DNA of 45,902 nt from a virus. A program made the position numbers and the translations under genes. Under the pieces are notes generated by a model that saw only the letters and a list, made by a program, of their open reading frames with translations, searched no databases and was not told the DNA's origin. The stretch covers positions 1 to 45,902 of IMG/VR virus record IMGVR_UViG_3300021957_004744. One strand, written 5' to 3'. This document shows positions 23,282 through 31,259 of this stretch, in pieces. Within the stretch, counting starts at the first letter, position 1; each line of letters begins with the position of its first letter.

Positions 23282-23496
23282 CACCGATTGTTAAAGAATA
23301 TGCAACTAGTGAACAAGCATCTTTAGCAGTAGCTTCTGCGTTACTAGGAACTTTTGTACCCTTGTACCAAGATTCTTTTGGTACTGAACGAACAGCTGTT
23401 ATGTTGTACAAAGTAGCTGATGATCTTGCTTGTGAAGTCCCTCCTAAAATTAATATTAGGAAAAAAAGAATTCCAACAAGAAAAAGAAAAAAATGA
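23221..23496 (+). CDS. Small helical protein with basic tail
   Basis: 91 residues. Helices with ALKVIQKVQEEVTPIVKEYA, SEQASLAVASALLGTFVP and AVMLYKVADDLACEV, then a basic tail (RKKRIPTRKRKK) suited to nucleic-acid contact. No family. Overlaps the next ATG by 4 bases. Confidence 0.6.
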   Translation: MANKDNFKALKVIQKVQEEVTPIVKEYATSEQASLAVASALLGTFVPLYQDSFGTERTAVMLYKVADDLACEVPPKINIRKKRIPTRKRKK

Positions 23497-24167
23497 AAAT
23501 AGCAATTATGCAACCCTATGTATTTCCATACATGGGGTATTTTCAGTTATATAACTCAGTAGATTTGTTTGTATCTCTAGAAGATGTAAATTACATTAAG
23601 GGAGGTTGGATTAATCGTAATAAAATTATGATTAATAACACACCTACCTATCTTACATTTCCAATTAAAGACGTAAGTCAAAACAGACTTATTAATCAAC
23701 ATTACATTTATTGGGACGATATTTGGCCTAAAAAGATGTTGAAGAAGATTAGGCACGCTTACAGTAATTCTAAACATTTTGATGATGTTTACCCAGAAAT
23801 AGAAATACTATTCCATAGAAGGGGCGCAGATTGTGTAGCCTCTTTTGCAATGATTGCGTTAACTCATTTAAGTGATTTATTAGGAATTAAAACAGAAACT
23901 CAATGGTCTTTGCGATATGCAAAAGATAGACTAAAAGGACAAGACCGTTTGATAGACATTTGTAAACAATCAGGAGCAACTACTTATGTAAATGCTATTG
24001 GAGGCATGGAGATGTATAATCAAGAGTCTTTTGGTGATATAGATTTACGATTCATTAAAAGATTGGACGAAGAAAATAATTTATCAATTATTGATATTTT
24101 AATGAGAAGAGGTTGGACTGAAACCTCTAAGTTAATAAACCAATATGAGTTAATAGAAGGAAAGTGA
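23493..24167 (+). CDS. WbqC-like family protein
   Basis: 224 residues. N-terminus IAIMQPYVFPYMGYFQLYN, then VDLFVSLEDVNYIKGGWINR, the WbqC pattern (qP.yfP..GYf ... D.fv..d.v.y.k..w.nRn). Later SGATTYVNAIGG and IDLRFIKR. WbqC proteins occur in O-antigen and other sugar gene clusters with unclear chemistry. Marks the left end of the glycan-related genes. Confidence 0.85.
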   Translation: MKIAIMQPYVFPYMGYFQLYNSVDLFVSLEDVNYIKGGWINRNKIMINNTPTYLTFPIKDVSQNRLINQHYIYWDDIWPKKMLKKIRHAYSNSKHFDDVYPEIEILFHRRGADCVASFAMIALTHLSDLLGIKTETQWSLRYAKDRLKGQDRLIDICKQSGATTYVNAIGGMEMYNQESFGDIDLRFIKRLDEENNLSIIDILMRRGWTETSKLINQYELIEGK

Positions 24168-24173
24168 GAAGAC

Positions 24174-24701
24174 ATGGGTATTGAAGAGTATGAAAAAGCA
24201 AAAGAAGCTTTAGAAGGAAAACGAGATGATGTATATCCTTGTAGAGAGGATGTTCCCGCAGAGTTGTGGGGTAAGCCTATTCCAAAAGTAGGAAATTATG
24301 ACGATAGTAATTCTCGTTTTCACATGGCTACAGGTGCTGGATATGATGATTTTCATCCAGAACTAGCTAAAGAAAAAGATGATGCAATTTCTGCTAATAG
24401 ATCAAATTGGTGGGTGAACGATATAAAGGCTATAGATTATAAATATAATGAGGCAGATATTTTAGATGAAATACAAAATTATATTGATTCTACTTACGAT
24501 AGTCACTATTCTAGAGACAAATTTCAAGCTACGGAGTTTATATTAGATGGTGGGCATGGTGCTGGTTTTTGTATTGGAAATATCTTAAAATACGCACAAC
24601 GATACGGGAAAAAGGGAACAGCTGATGATGCGAGAAAAGACTTGCTAAAAGTTATTCATTATGCTATAATAGCTTTATATAACCATGATGATAGAACCTA
24701 A
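24174..24701 (+). CDS. DUF3310 domain protein
   Basis: 175 residues; the last 60 (EFILDGGHGAGFCIGNILKY, AQRYGKKGTADDARKDLLKV) are the DUF3310 domain found in phage proteins including those annotated as T7 gp1.7-like nucleotide kinases. Residues 1-110 are acidic and variable (DDFHPELAKEKDDAIS). A role in nucleotide metabolism is possible. Its 3' end contains the promoter for the next gene. Confidence 0.78.
   Translation: MGIEEYEKAKEALEGKRDDVYPCREDVPAELWGKPIPKVGNYDDSNSRFHMATGAGYDDFHPELAKEKDDAISANRSNWWVNDIKAIDYKYNEADILDEIQNYIDSTYDSHYSRDKFQATEFILDGGHGAGFCIGNILKYAQRYGKKGTADDARKDLLKVIHYAIIALYNHDDRT
24642..24670 (+). promoter_or_regulatory. TTGC-type promoter inside the DUF3310 gene
   Basis: TTGCTA (24642-24647), 17 bases, TATAAT (24665-24670), inside coding DNA. 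The predicted start near 24677-24678 leaves a leader of only 7-8 bases before the ATG at 24685. Confidence 0.7.
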
Positions 24702-24870
24702 AAGAGATGATGATGATTTTATAGGGGTTTATCATCCTTATCCAAAAGAAGCCCCTATACATTGGAAACGTGCGCAGGCTGCAGAAGAAGTAAGACAGAG
24801 AGCACAAGACCCGTGGTTCAAACAATATTGGAAAAATGTAAGAGATTACTGTAGAAGAAAGTTAAACTAA
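24685..24870 (+). CDS. Small protein, near-leaderless
   Basis: 61 residues, MIEPKRDDDDFIGVYHPYP then HWKRAQAAEEVRQRAQDPW and YWKNVRDYCRRKLN. Overlaps DUF3310 by 17 bases and shares one base with the next gene. Charged and Trp-rich; no family. The promoter just upstream may serve the whole glycan island that follows. Confidence 0.6.
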   Translation: MMIEPKRDDDDFIGVYHPYPKEAPIHWKRAQAAEEVRQRAQDPWFKQYWKNVRDYCRRKLN

Positions 24871-25526
24871 TGGCAAAAGTAGTAATATTTGGGACAAAAG
24901 ATACTGCCCAACTAGCTGATTATTATATAAATAGAGATACAGAGCATGAAGTAGTGGCTTTTACTGTAAATTACAGTGAGATACCCTCTGGTGCTCTTTT
25001 TTGTGGTAAACCTGTAGTTCCTTGGGAAGAAGTAGAAAACGCATATACTCCTAGAGAGAATATGCTATTTATTCCTATGACCGGCAGAGAAATGAATAAA
25101 CTTAGAGAAAGACTATATTGGCAAGGAAAAGCAAAGGGATATCATTATATTTCTTATGTAAGTCCTCATGCCACTGTTTGTGGTAATGAAATAGGAGAAA
25201 ATTGCTTTATTCAAGAAGATAATACTTTACAACCTTTTACTAAAATAGGAAATAATGTTGTAATGTGGGCGGGAAATCATATTGGACATCATGGTGTTAT
25301 TCATGATCATGTTTTCTTTACCAGTCATGTAGTTCTTAGTGGACATTGTGATGTTGGAGCCTTTAGCTGGTTTGGAGTTAATTCTACAATTAGAGACGGA
25401 CTCACAATAGGAGAAGGAACTTTTGTAGCAGCAGGTGCTTTGGTTACAAAAGATACGACTCAGTGGAGAGGACAATTAGGGGCGCCTGCAAGAGAGTTTA
25501 AAGATTCTTTGGAGTTAAATCCTTAA
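24870..25526 (+). CDS. Sugar O/N-acetyltransferase, NeuD/PglD-like
   Basis: 218 residues. N-terminal Rossmann-like part (AKVVIFGTKDTAQLADYYIN) binding the sugar nucleotide, then a left-handed beta-helix with hexapeptide turns (ISYVSPHATVCGN, IGENCFIQEDNTLQPFTKIG, GNHIGHHGVIHDH with the catalytic His). Transfers acetyl from acetyl-CoA to a nucleotide sugar. Start of a tight run with the protease, propeller, oxygenase and sugar genes. Confidence 0.88.
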   Translation: MAKVVIFGTKDTAQLADYYINRDTEHEVVAFTVNYSEIPSGALFCGKPVVPWEEVENAYTPRENMLFIPMTGREMNKLRERLYWQGKAKGYHYISYVSPHATVCGNEIGENCFIQEDNTLQPFTKIGNNVVMWAGNHIGHHGVIHDHVFFTSHVVLSGHCDVGAFSWFGVNSTIRDGLTIGEGTFVAAGALVTKDTTQWRGQLGAPAREFKDSLELNP

Positions 25527-25855
25527 TGATAAAAACTAATTTAAATACTTGTTACAAAACTGCTAACTATTTTAATAAGATGTTTTTTGAAATTCCAAGA
25601 AAACACATTAATTTTATTTTAGTAGATATACCTGAATGGGGTAATTTTTGTGAAGATAATGGGGATGTCTGGATTGAGATGGGTAAAACCTACCCCAACT
25701 ACAATTTATTTAAGAATGTATTAGTGCATGAGTTAGTTCATATGTACCAGTGGTTATACCCTGACCCTACAGACAAAAGTGATCATGGGCCTTCTTTCTT
25801 TAAGTGGAACAAGCAATTAACAGATTATGGAGTTGTTTTAGAGGAAACATACTAA
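25526..25855 (+). CDS. SprT-like metalloprotease, short form
   Basis: 109 residues: VLVHELVHMYQWLYPD (HExxH about residue 72) and SDHGPSFFKW with the third zinc ligand. No zinc ribbon. Second SprT-like gene of the window (first at 14182), but not close in sequence. Overlaps both neighbours by one base. Target unknown. Confidence 0.78.
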   Translation: MIKTNLNTCYKTANYFNKMFFEIPRKHINFILVDIPEWGNFCEDNGDVWIEMGKTYPNYNLFKNVLVHELVHMYQWLYPDPTDKSDHGPSFFKWNKQLTDYGVVLEETY

Positions 25856-26784
25856 TGTGGAAAAGACAAGGTAAATTTTTTGATGGAATTGATGGGAGAG
25901 CACAGTGTCCTGTAGTAGATATTTTAAATGACGGATTTTGGAGAATTTATTTTTCTCATAGAGATGGTAATGATCACAGTTACACTTCTTATATTGATGT
26001 TGAAGAAGGAAATCCAGAAAATGTACTCCGTAGTAGTGAAGTCCCTGTATTATCTCCTGGGCCGTTAGGTTCCGTAGATCAAGCAGGTGCTATGGCTACT
26101 TCTATAATTAGCAATGGCGCAACTAAATATTTATATTATATAGGATGGTCGCAGAGACTTGATGTGCCTTATTTTAACACAACTTGTGTGTCAGCAGCTT
26201 CTATGGAAGGTAATAACTGGTATAAAATCGGACCTATTTTAAGCCCTGATAGAATTGATGACGGGTATTCTGGAACTTTTTATCCTGTCATAAATCACTC
26301 AAAAACTAGGTGGACTGGTATTTATTTGTCTTGTTTTGAGTGGGTAAAAATTGATGGGCGTATTGAGCCTAGATATAACTTAAAAAGAGCCGAATCTCAA
26401 GACGGCACTAACTGGACGAAAACTGGAGATACTGTGATTGATATCGAAACTGGACAGGGGGGAGCTTCTCAAATGACTGTATGGTATAATCATATGAAAA
26501 GCATGTATCAAGGGTGGTATTCTTTAAGAGATGCTAAAAATTATAGAGATAACGCGGAATATTCTTATAGAATACGTTACGCGGAAAGTTTTGACTTAAC
26601 TAAATGGGAATATGAGTTTGTGAGTTTAGAAAATTGTTTATATCCAACAGGAGATCCCAATGATTGGGATGGTATAATGTGTTGTTATCCTTGTGTAGTG
26701 ACACATGAAAATAGATTATATATGTTTTATAACGGTAATGGTTTTGGACAAACAGGAATAGGATACGCAACATGGGAACTATAA
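25855..26784 (+). CDS. Five-bladed beta-propeller glycosidase-like protein
   Basis: 309 residues from the ATG at 25855. Repeated blades with W-x-I-Y-F-S and Y-x-Y-Y-I-G strands (FWRIYFSHRDG, KYLYYIGWSQ, YSGTFYPVINHS, RLYMFYNGNGFG), the pattern of GH43/GH32-like propellers. The final G.GYA motif is typical. A catalytic acid set is not certain, so it may be a binding or a hydrolytic protein acting on host or phage glycans. Confidence 0.68.
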   Translation: MWKRQGKFFDGIDGRAQCPVVDILNDGFWRIYFSHRDGNDHSYTSYIDVEEGNPENVLRSSEVPVLSPGPLGSVDQAGAMATSIISNGATKYLYYIGWSQRLDVPYFNTTCVSAASMEGNNWYKIGPILSPDRIDDGYSGTFYPVINHSKTRWTGIYLSCFEWVKIDGRIEPRYNLKRAESQDGTNWTKTGDTVIDIETGQGGASQMTVWYNHMKSMYQGWYSLRDAKNYRDNAEYSYRIRYAESFDLTKWEYEFVSLENCLYPTGDPNDWDGIMCCYPCVVTHENRLYMFYNGNGFGQTGIGYATWEL

Positions 26785-27575
26785 ATAGTTTAAATAATTA
26801 CTCAGCTAACCAAAGGTTTGAAGAGCAAGGGTACATGATAGTAAAAAATATGTTTAATCCTACCCACATAACCAATATTTTAACAGAAATTCAAAGTATT
26901 TTTATGATTCAAGCGAAAAATAATGGGGTTAGTACTGGTGAAGTAGATTCTAGTATGTATAATCTTTTCAATAGTCATAGAAAAATTTTTAAAAACTGCG
27001 GAAAACAAGCTCAACATTTAATAGATGTTTGGAGTTTATCCTGTGACGGTAACTTAATAGATAATTTAATAAATGTTTGTGGACTAAAATTTCCAAATAT
27101 ATGTACTAGACCTGTTACTATGTTTAACTCAATGTCTTTAGCAAGTAATGAAGGATACCATACTTTATCCGCCCATCAAGACAGTGTTTCGATGAGGGGG
27201 TCAGATAATTCTATAGTTATTTGGTTACCTTTAGTGGAAATATCGCAAGAATTAGGTCCTTTACAAATAATACCTTCCAGCCATTTACAAGGTAATTTTG
27301 TTGACGATATTGATGAATTTGGATTCGGGGTAGTGCCTGATACTATGTTTAAAGATGAAGATTTTGTTAGCATTGATAATGTGGTACCAGGAGATGCTTT
27401 ATTTTTTAATTCACGATTAGTACATCGTTCTGGAAAATTGTGGTCTGAAAAAGGAATACGGTGGACTTTACAATTTAGATATAATGATTTATTAGATAAA
27501 AAGTTTATAGAAGAAGGATTTACTAATCCTTATGTTTATAGGCCTATGACAGAAAAAGAATTAAAAAATGAATGA
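26772..27575 (+). CDS. PhyH-type 2OG-Fe(II) dioxygenase
   Basis: 267 residues of the phytanoyl-CoA dioxygenase family. EQGYMIVKNMFNP at the start, iron ligands in SAHQDSVSM (HxD) and RLVHRSG, and the 2OG-binding arginine in GIRWTLQFRY; IPSSHLQGNF is the family's typical PGSH-like segment. Hydroxylates small molecules; in this island a sugar or lipid is plausible. Third 2OG oxygenase of the window. Overlaps both neighbours by 8-13 bases. Confidence 0.85.
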   Translation: MGTINSLNNYSANQRFEEQGYMIVKNMFNPTHITNILTEIQSIFMIQAKNNGVSTGEVDSSMYNLFNSHRKIFKNCGKQAQHLIDVWSLSCDGNLIDNLINVCGLKFPNICTRPVTMFNSMSLASNEGYHTLSAHQDSVSMRGSDNSIVIWLPLVEISQELGPLQIIPSSHLQGNFVDDIDEFGFGVVPDTMFKDEDFVSIDNVVPGDALFFNSRLVHRSGKLWSEKGIRWTLQFRYNDLLDKKFIEEGFTNPYVYRPMTEKELKNE

Positions 27576-28353
27576 TAAACCAATACAAGTATATTTTAGA
27601 ACACTAGAAAGAGTTGAGGAAAATACCCCTCAAAGGCCTGAGTGGTTTTCTTATGAGAAATGTTTTAGTAATCTATTACAAACTATGAACCCAGAGTTAG
27701 TAGATTTGAATGTTATTATAGATAAACCCTCTATAGAACCTTCAGAAGATATAGATTATAGAGTAGAAACCATCAACTCAGATGAAAGACTTGAATCTTT
27801 ATTAAAAGAGTATGAAAATAACCAAGTTACTTATACTGACAGAAATGAAGCAGGTGAGGAGATTGTAAAAAGAGAAGAGCCGCCTGATAATGAAAAAGCT
27901 GCGGGTCAACTTTTATATGAAATTATTGAATCAGATAATTTAAGTTCTGACAAAATGGTTTATATTGTAGAAGATGATTACTTACATCTTCCACATTGGG
28001 CAGAAACCATATTTGGATTTTATAGAACTCATAATGGTCCTCATTATATTTCTTTGTACGATCATGGAGATAAATACACCCAAAGATATGAAGGACTTCA
28101 ATCTCAAATTATTGTAAGCCCAAACGCTCATTGGAGAACTATTCCTAGTACTTGTGGTACTTGGGCAGCTCCTGCTGTAGCACTAAAAGAAGATTATGAC
28201 ATTCACCATGATCGACTAGGGGACCACAATAAATGGATGAAACTTGCTGAAAAAAACAGAGCAGTACTAAGTTGTATTCCGGGTAGGGCTACTCATTGTA
28301 TGGAAAACTATTTATCTCCTTGTATAGATTGGGGAGCTATATGCGAGTCTTAA
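27568..28353 (+). CDS. Glycosyltransferase-like protein
   Basis: 261 residues. Contains KMVYIVEDDYLHLPHW, an acidic EDD motif preceded by a hydrophobic strand as in GT-A enzymes, HGPHYISLYDHGD-like segments, and HWRTIPSTCGTWAAP. The insertion with EENNQVTYTD-type charged residues is phage-specific. Donor and acceptor unknown. Overlaps the epimerase gene by 13 bases. Confidence 0.62.
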   Translation: MNDKPIQVYFRTLERVEENTPQRPEWFSYEKCFSNLLQTMNPELVDLNVIIDKPSIEPSEDIDYRVETINSDERLESLLKEYENNQVTYTDRNEAGEEIVKREEPPDNEKAAGQLLYEIIESDNLSSDKMVYIVEDDYLHLPHWAETIFGFYRTHNGPHYISLYDHGDKYTQRYEGLQSQIIVSPNAHWRTIPSTCGTWAAPAVALKEDYDIHHDRLGDHNKWMKLAEKNRAVLSCIPGRATHCMENYLSPCIDWGAICES

Positions 28354-29321
28354 TTACAGGAGGTGCGGGATTTATTGGTTCTCATTTAGTAGATTTCTTT
28401 TCTAATAGATGGGGTTCTTATGAAGATAATGAGATAATCATACTTGATAACATGGGATATGCCTCTAGTTATGAAAATATTTCAGAAGCATTAGAAAAAC
28501 CCAATGTGCGTTTTGTTTTAGCAGACATTTGTAATTATGCTATATATGATAAATTCATGGAAGGCGTAGATTTAGTAATACATACTGCTGCGGAAAGTCA
28601 TGTGGACAATTCTTTTTATGATCCTACTAGGTTTGTAAAATCAAACATAGAAGGAACTCAAGTTTTGCTTCATGCTTGTAAAGAATATAAAGTACAAAAG
28701 ATTATTCATTTTAGCACTGATGAAGTTTACGGAGGTAGTACAGACGGAACTATATTTAGTGAGAAAGACGGATTAAATCCTACTAATCCATATTCCGCGT
28801 CAAAAGCTGCTGCCGAGATGTTAGTTAACAGTTATATTAAATCTTTTAAATTACCTATAATTATAGTTAGACCTAATAATGTATATGGGGTTTCGCAACA
28901 TTGCGAAAAATTAATCCCAACTTGTTGTTATCATTTACAAAAAGAATTACCTATCCCTATTCATGGTTATGGTTTAGCTGAAAGAGACTATTTATCAGTC
29001 AAAGATTTGTGTCAAGCAATAGGACTATTAGTTGAGAAAGGCAGAGAAGGTGAGGTGTATAACATTGGAATAGATGACTCTTACAGAGTAATTGATGTTG
29101 CTCATATGTTTAGTCGAATTGCTGATGTAAATTGTAATGATGCGGTAAGTTATATTCGCGATAGATTGCATAATGATGCGAAATACCCTGTGTGGTCAGA
29201 AAAAATTTATTATGATACGGGATGGACTCCTAAACATAAATTATCAGAAGATGCGATTGAATTGTGGGATTGGTTTACTGCTAAAGAATTGCCTTTTGCT
29301 CATGGGTGGTTTGAAAAATGA
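28341..29321 (+). CDS. NAD-dependent epimerase/dehydratase (dTDP-glucose 4,6-dehydratase-like)
   Basis: 326 residues from the ATG at 28341. NAD-binding GGAGFIGSHLVDFF, AAESHVDNSFYDP, catalytic TDEVYGG and YSASKAAAEM (YxxxK), and RPNNVYG. These are close to RmlB: TDEVYG and SHVD are its hallmarks. Produces a 4-keto-6-deoxy sugar, the usual substrate of DegT aminotransferases such as the one at 29554. The frame from 28296 belongs to the preceding gene region. Confidence 0.9.
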   Translation: MRVLITGGAGFIGSHLVDFFSNRWGSYEDNEIIILDNMGYASSYENISEALEKPNVRFVLADICNYAIYDKFMEGVDLVIHTAAESHVDNSFYDPTRFVKSNIEGTQVLLHACKEYKVQKIIHFSTDEVYGGSTDGTIFSEKDGLNPTNPYSASKAAAEMLVNSYIKSFKLPIIIVRPNNVYGVSQHCEKLIPTCCYHLQKELPIPIHGYGLAERDYLSVKDLCQAIGLLVEKGREGEVYNIGIDDSYRVIDVAHMFSRIADVNCNDAVSYIRDRLHNDAKYPVWSEKIYYDTGWTPKHKLSEDAIELWDWFTAKELPFAHGWFEK

Positions 29322-29557
29322 TTAAAATTATGTTAGTAGCATTAATGATGTCATCCTCTAACCCTTTAGAGGACGATGCTTATGTGTTTACCGAACCTTA
29401 CTTTAGTTCAATATCTGAGTGTCAAGCCTATGCTAATTTTAATATTGAGATCATTTCAAAACACTTAAATATAATTTTTGGGGGTAGAAAAATAAACAAT
29501 ATTTATTGCATCCCAGAAAAACAATTACAACAATTTATTGAGAATACAAATATATGA
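29318..29557 (+). CDS. Small exported or membrane-linked protein
   Basis: 79 residues with a short hydrophobic start (IKIMLVALMM) and two cysteines (SECQAY, IYCIPE) typical of a small disulfide-linked domain. SISECQAYANFN resembles short exported phage proteins, and the 42958 ORF has a similar layout. Sits between the epimerase and aminotransferase genes with 4-base overlaps. Confidence 0.6.
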   Translation: MIKIMLVALMMSSSNPLEDDAYVFTEPYFSSISECQAYANFNIEIISKHLNIIFGGRKINNIYCIPEKQLQQFIENTNI

Positions 29558-30654
29558 AACTACCTTTTGTGAAATGTAAATATCCTACAGACGATAAGTT
29601 TATGGGAGATTTAAAAAGACTATTAGAAACCGGACCTTGGTCAAACAATGGTGTTTATCACCAATTATTTGAAAAAGAATTAGAAAAATTACTCAATACC
29701 CACGTAGCACTAGTAGATCATGGAGAATCTGCGTTGTTATTGATGTTAGCAGCATTAGAAATTAAAAATAAGTATATCATAGTTCCTAGTTATACTTTTG
29801 TAGGAACAGTCGCTGCTATCGTATGGTCGGGTAATAAACCTATTTTTTGTGATGTTAAGTCTACTACTTATCCTCTAATTGACGTAAATAAATGTAAAGA
29901 ATTACTAGAGGAAGATGGTTATGGACAAATTGGAGCCATCGTAGGGGTTGATTTATATGGATTACCTTGTGAATATAAAGAACTAAATAAAATAAGTAAA
30001 GACTACAATATTCCCGTAGTTATAGATTCTGCTCAATCTTTTGGAACAAAATTAAACAATAGATTGGTAGGCAATAACTGTTTAATGCACTCTTTTAGCT
30101 TTCACACTACAAAAGCTTTTCCTACTCTAGAGGGAGGGTTTGTTTCTTCAAACGATGAACATCTTATTGAGAAAATAAAGAGACTTAGAAACTTTGGAAT
30201 TAATCCTGTTAGCCGCCCTGACTGCACAGAAATCGGGCTTAACTGTAAGATGAATGAAGTACAAGCGTTAATTGGGCTACATACTTTAGATAATATAGAA
30301 ACAGTATTTGATTGCAAAAGAGTATTGTTTTCTGAATATATTAGTTTATTGAGAAGTAAAAACATTACTACACTAACTATTCCCAAAAATTCTAACCCTA
30401 TAACTAATATAATGCCTATATTTATGACTGAAAGAAATTTAATTCAAAAAGTATTGAAAGATAACGATGTATCTTCAGAATTATATTGGAAACTTCCTGT
30501 CCACAAGATGTCTGCATATAAAAAATATTATAATGAAGAAGACTTGTTTGTAACAAATAAAGTTTCCAAAAAGGCGTTAGCGTTGCCTTTTTACAACAAT
30601 ATGAAATATAAAGAAATAAACTTTATTGTAGATAAAATAAAGGAAATAATATAA
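29554..30654 (+). CDS. DegT/DnrJ/EryC1 family sugar aminotransferase
   Basis: 366-residue PLP enzyme. VDHGESALLLMLAAL, VPSYTFVGTVAAI, DVDLYG-type loop (VGVDLYGLPCE), VIDSAQSFG and the PLP lysine in SFHTTKAFPTLEGGFV (about residue 188), then LNCKMNEVQALIG. Transfers an amino group to a keto-sugar nucleotide, likely the product of the epimerase upstream. Together they would make an amino-deoxy sugar that the NeuD-like enzyme could acetylate. Confidence 0.9.
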   Translation: MKLPFVKCKYPTDDKFMGDLKRLLETGPWSNNGVYHQLFEKELEKLLNTHVALVDHGESALLLMLAALEIKNKYIIVPSYTFVGTVAAIVWSGNKPIFCDVKSTTYPLIDVNKCKELLEEDGYGQIGAIVGVDLYGLPCEYKELNKISKDYNIPVVIDSAQSFGTKLNNRLVGNNCLMHSFSFHTTKAFPTLEGGFVSSNDEHLIEKIKRLRNFGINPVSRPDCTEIGLNCKMNEVQALIGLHTLDNIETVFDCKRVLFSEYISLLRSKNITTLTIPKNSNPITNIMPIFMTERNLIQKVLKDNDVSSELYWKLPVHKMSAYKKYYNEEDLFVTNKVSKKALALPFYNNMKYKEINFIVDKIKEII

Positions 30655-30761
30655 TGGAACTGTTGTTGAGTATCGTTTTCGCGATTTTTTTGTTCGTAGT
30701 GTTCATTTTACCTATTGGACTTTTCGCAAGTCGTGTTACCAGAAAACTATTTGATGATTAG
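30654..30761 (+). CDS. Very small membrane protein
   Basis: 35 residues: MELLLSIVFAIFLFVVFILP, then IGLFASRVTRKLFDD. One transmembrane helix and a basic end. Shares one base with the aminotransferase stop codon. Possibly a small lysis or envelope peptide; no family. Confidence 0.5.
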   Translation: MELLLSIVFAIFLFVVFILPIGLFASRVTRKLFDD

Positions 30762-30827
30762 ATATGCAAAAATTGCATAACTGATATGAAATGACGGAGT
30801 TTTGTTGCAGTGCAAAAAGATTAAAGG

Positions 30828-30856
30828 TTGCATCCCCTTAGTTTTTATTGTATAAT
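30828..30856 (+). promoter_or_regulatory. TTGC-type promoter for the 30918 gene
   Basis: TTGCAT (30828-30833), 17 bases, TATAAT (30851-30856). Two small TTGCA inverted repeats lie upstream (30765-30778 ATGCAA-AAA-TTGCAT and about 30804-30815), which may be operator sites. Confidence 0.75.
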
Positions 30857-30862
30857 ACTTAC

Positions 30863-30891
30863 ATAATCAAACGCCGAGAGGGTTTGGTTAT
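30863..30891 (+). other. 5' UTR hairpin at the transcript start
   Basis: ATAATCAAAC (30863-30872) pairs with GTTTGGTTAT (30882-30891), one GU pair, loop GCCGAGAGG. It begins at the predicted +1, so the mRNA would start with a hairpin, which can protect it from decay. Confidence 0.55.
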
Positions 30892-30917
30892 TATTTTATG
30901 AAAAGGAGATTTAACTA

Positions 30918-31115
30918 ATGACAACTATGACTCAAATTAGTCACTTTACTTGTGACGTATGTGATCATATTGCTAGTTTTTTTATTAAAGTTGGACAGTA
31001 TCTTGCAAAAGCTGGACAATATCGAGCTAATTCGGAACTAAGAAGACTGGGATATTTAAACGAAGATGGCACGTTTAATGACGTAAAATTTGGTTTCGGA
31101 AAGTGGGAAGGTTAA
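30918..31115 (+). CDS. Small protein with CxxC motif
   Basis: 65 residues after AAAAGGAGATTTAACT. MTTMTQISHFTCDVCDHIAS has a CxxC pair, then a repeat-like stretch (KVGQYLAKAGQYRANSELRR) and GYLNEDGTFND. Possible single-metal or redox site. Strong promoter, 5' hairpin and ribosome site suggest abundant expression. Not recognised. Confidence 0.65.
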   Translation: MTTMTQISHFTCDVCDHIASFFIKVGQYLAKAGQYRANSELRRLGYLNEDGTFNDVKFGFGKWEG

Positions 31116-31117
31116 TT

Positions 31118-31258
31118 ATGTTTAAAAGATTACTTGATTATGTGACACTCTGTTACAAAATGAATGAAATCGTAGGTTATGATGAGCCTATGACAGACGC
31201 ACAAAAAACTAAAATTCTTAATCTTTTAGGACATCACCCATATAAACTACTAGATTGA
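31118..31258 (+). CDS. Small protein, unknown function
   Basis: 46 residues: MFKRLLDYVTLCYKMNEIVG, then PMTDAQKTKILNLLGHHPYK. Two helices, 2 bases after the previous gene and 1 base before the next. No family. Confidence 0.5.
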   Translation: MFKRLLDYVTLCYKMNEIVGYDEPMTDAQKTKILNLLGHHPYKLLD

Positions 31259-31259
31259 T

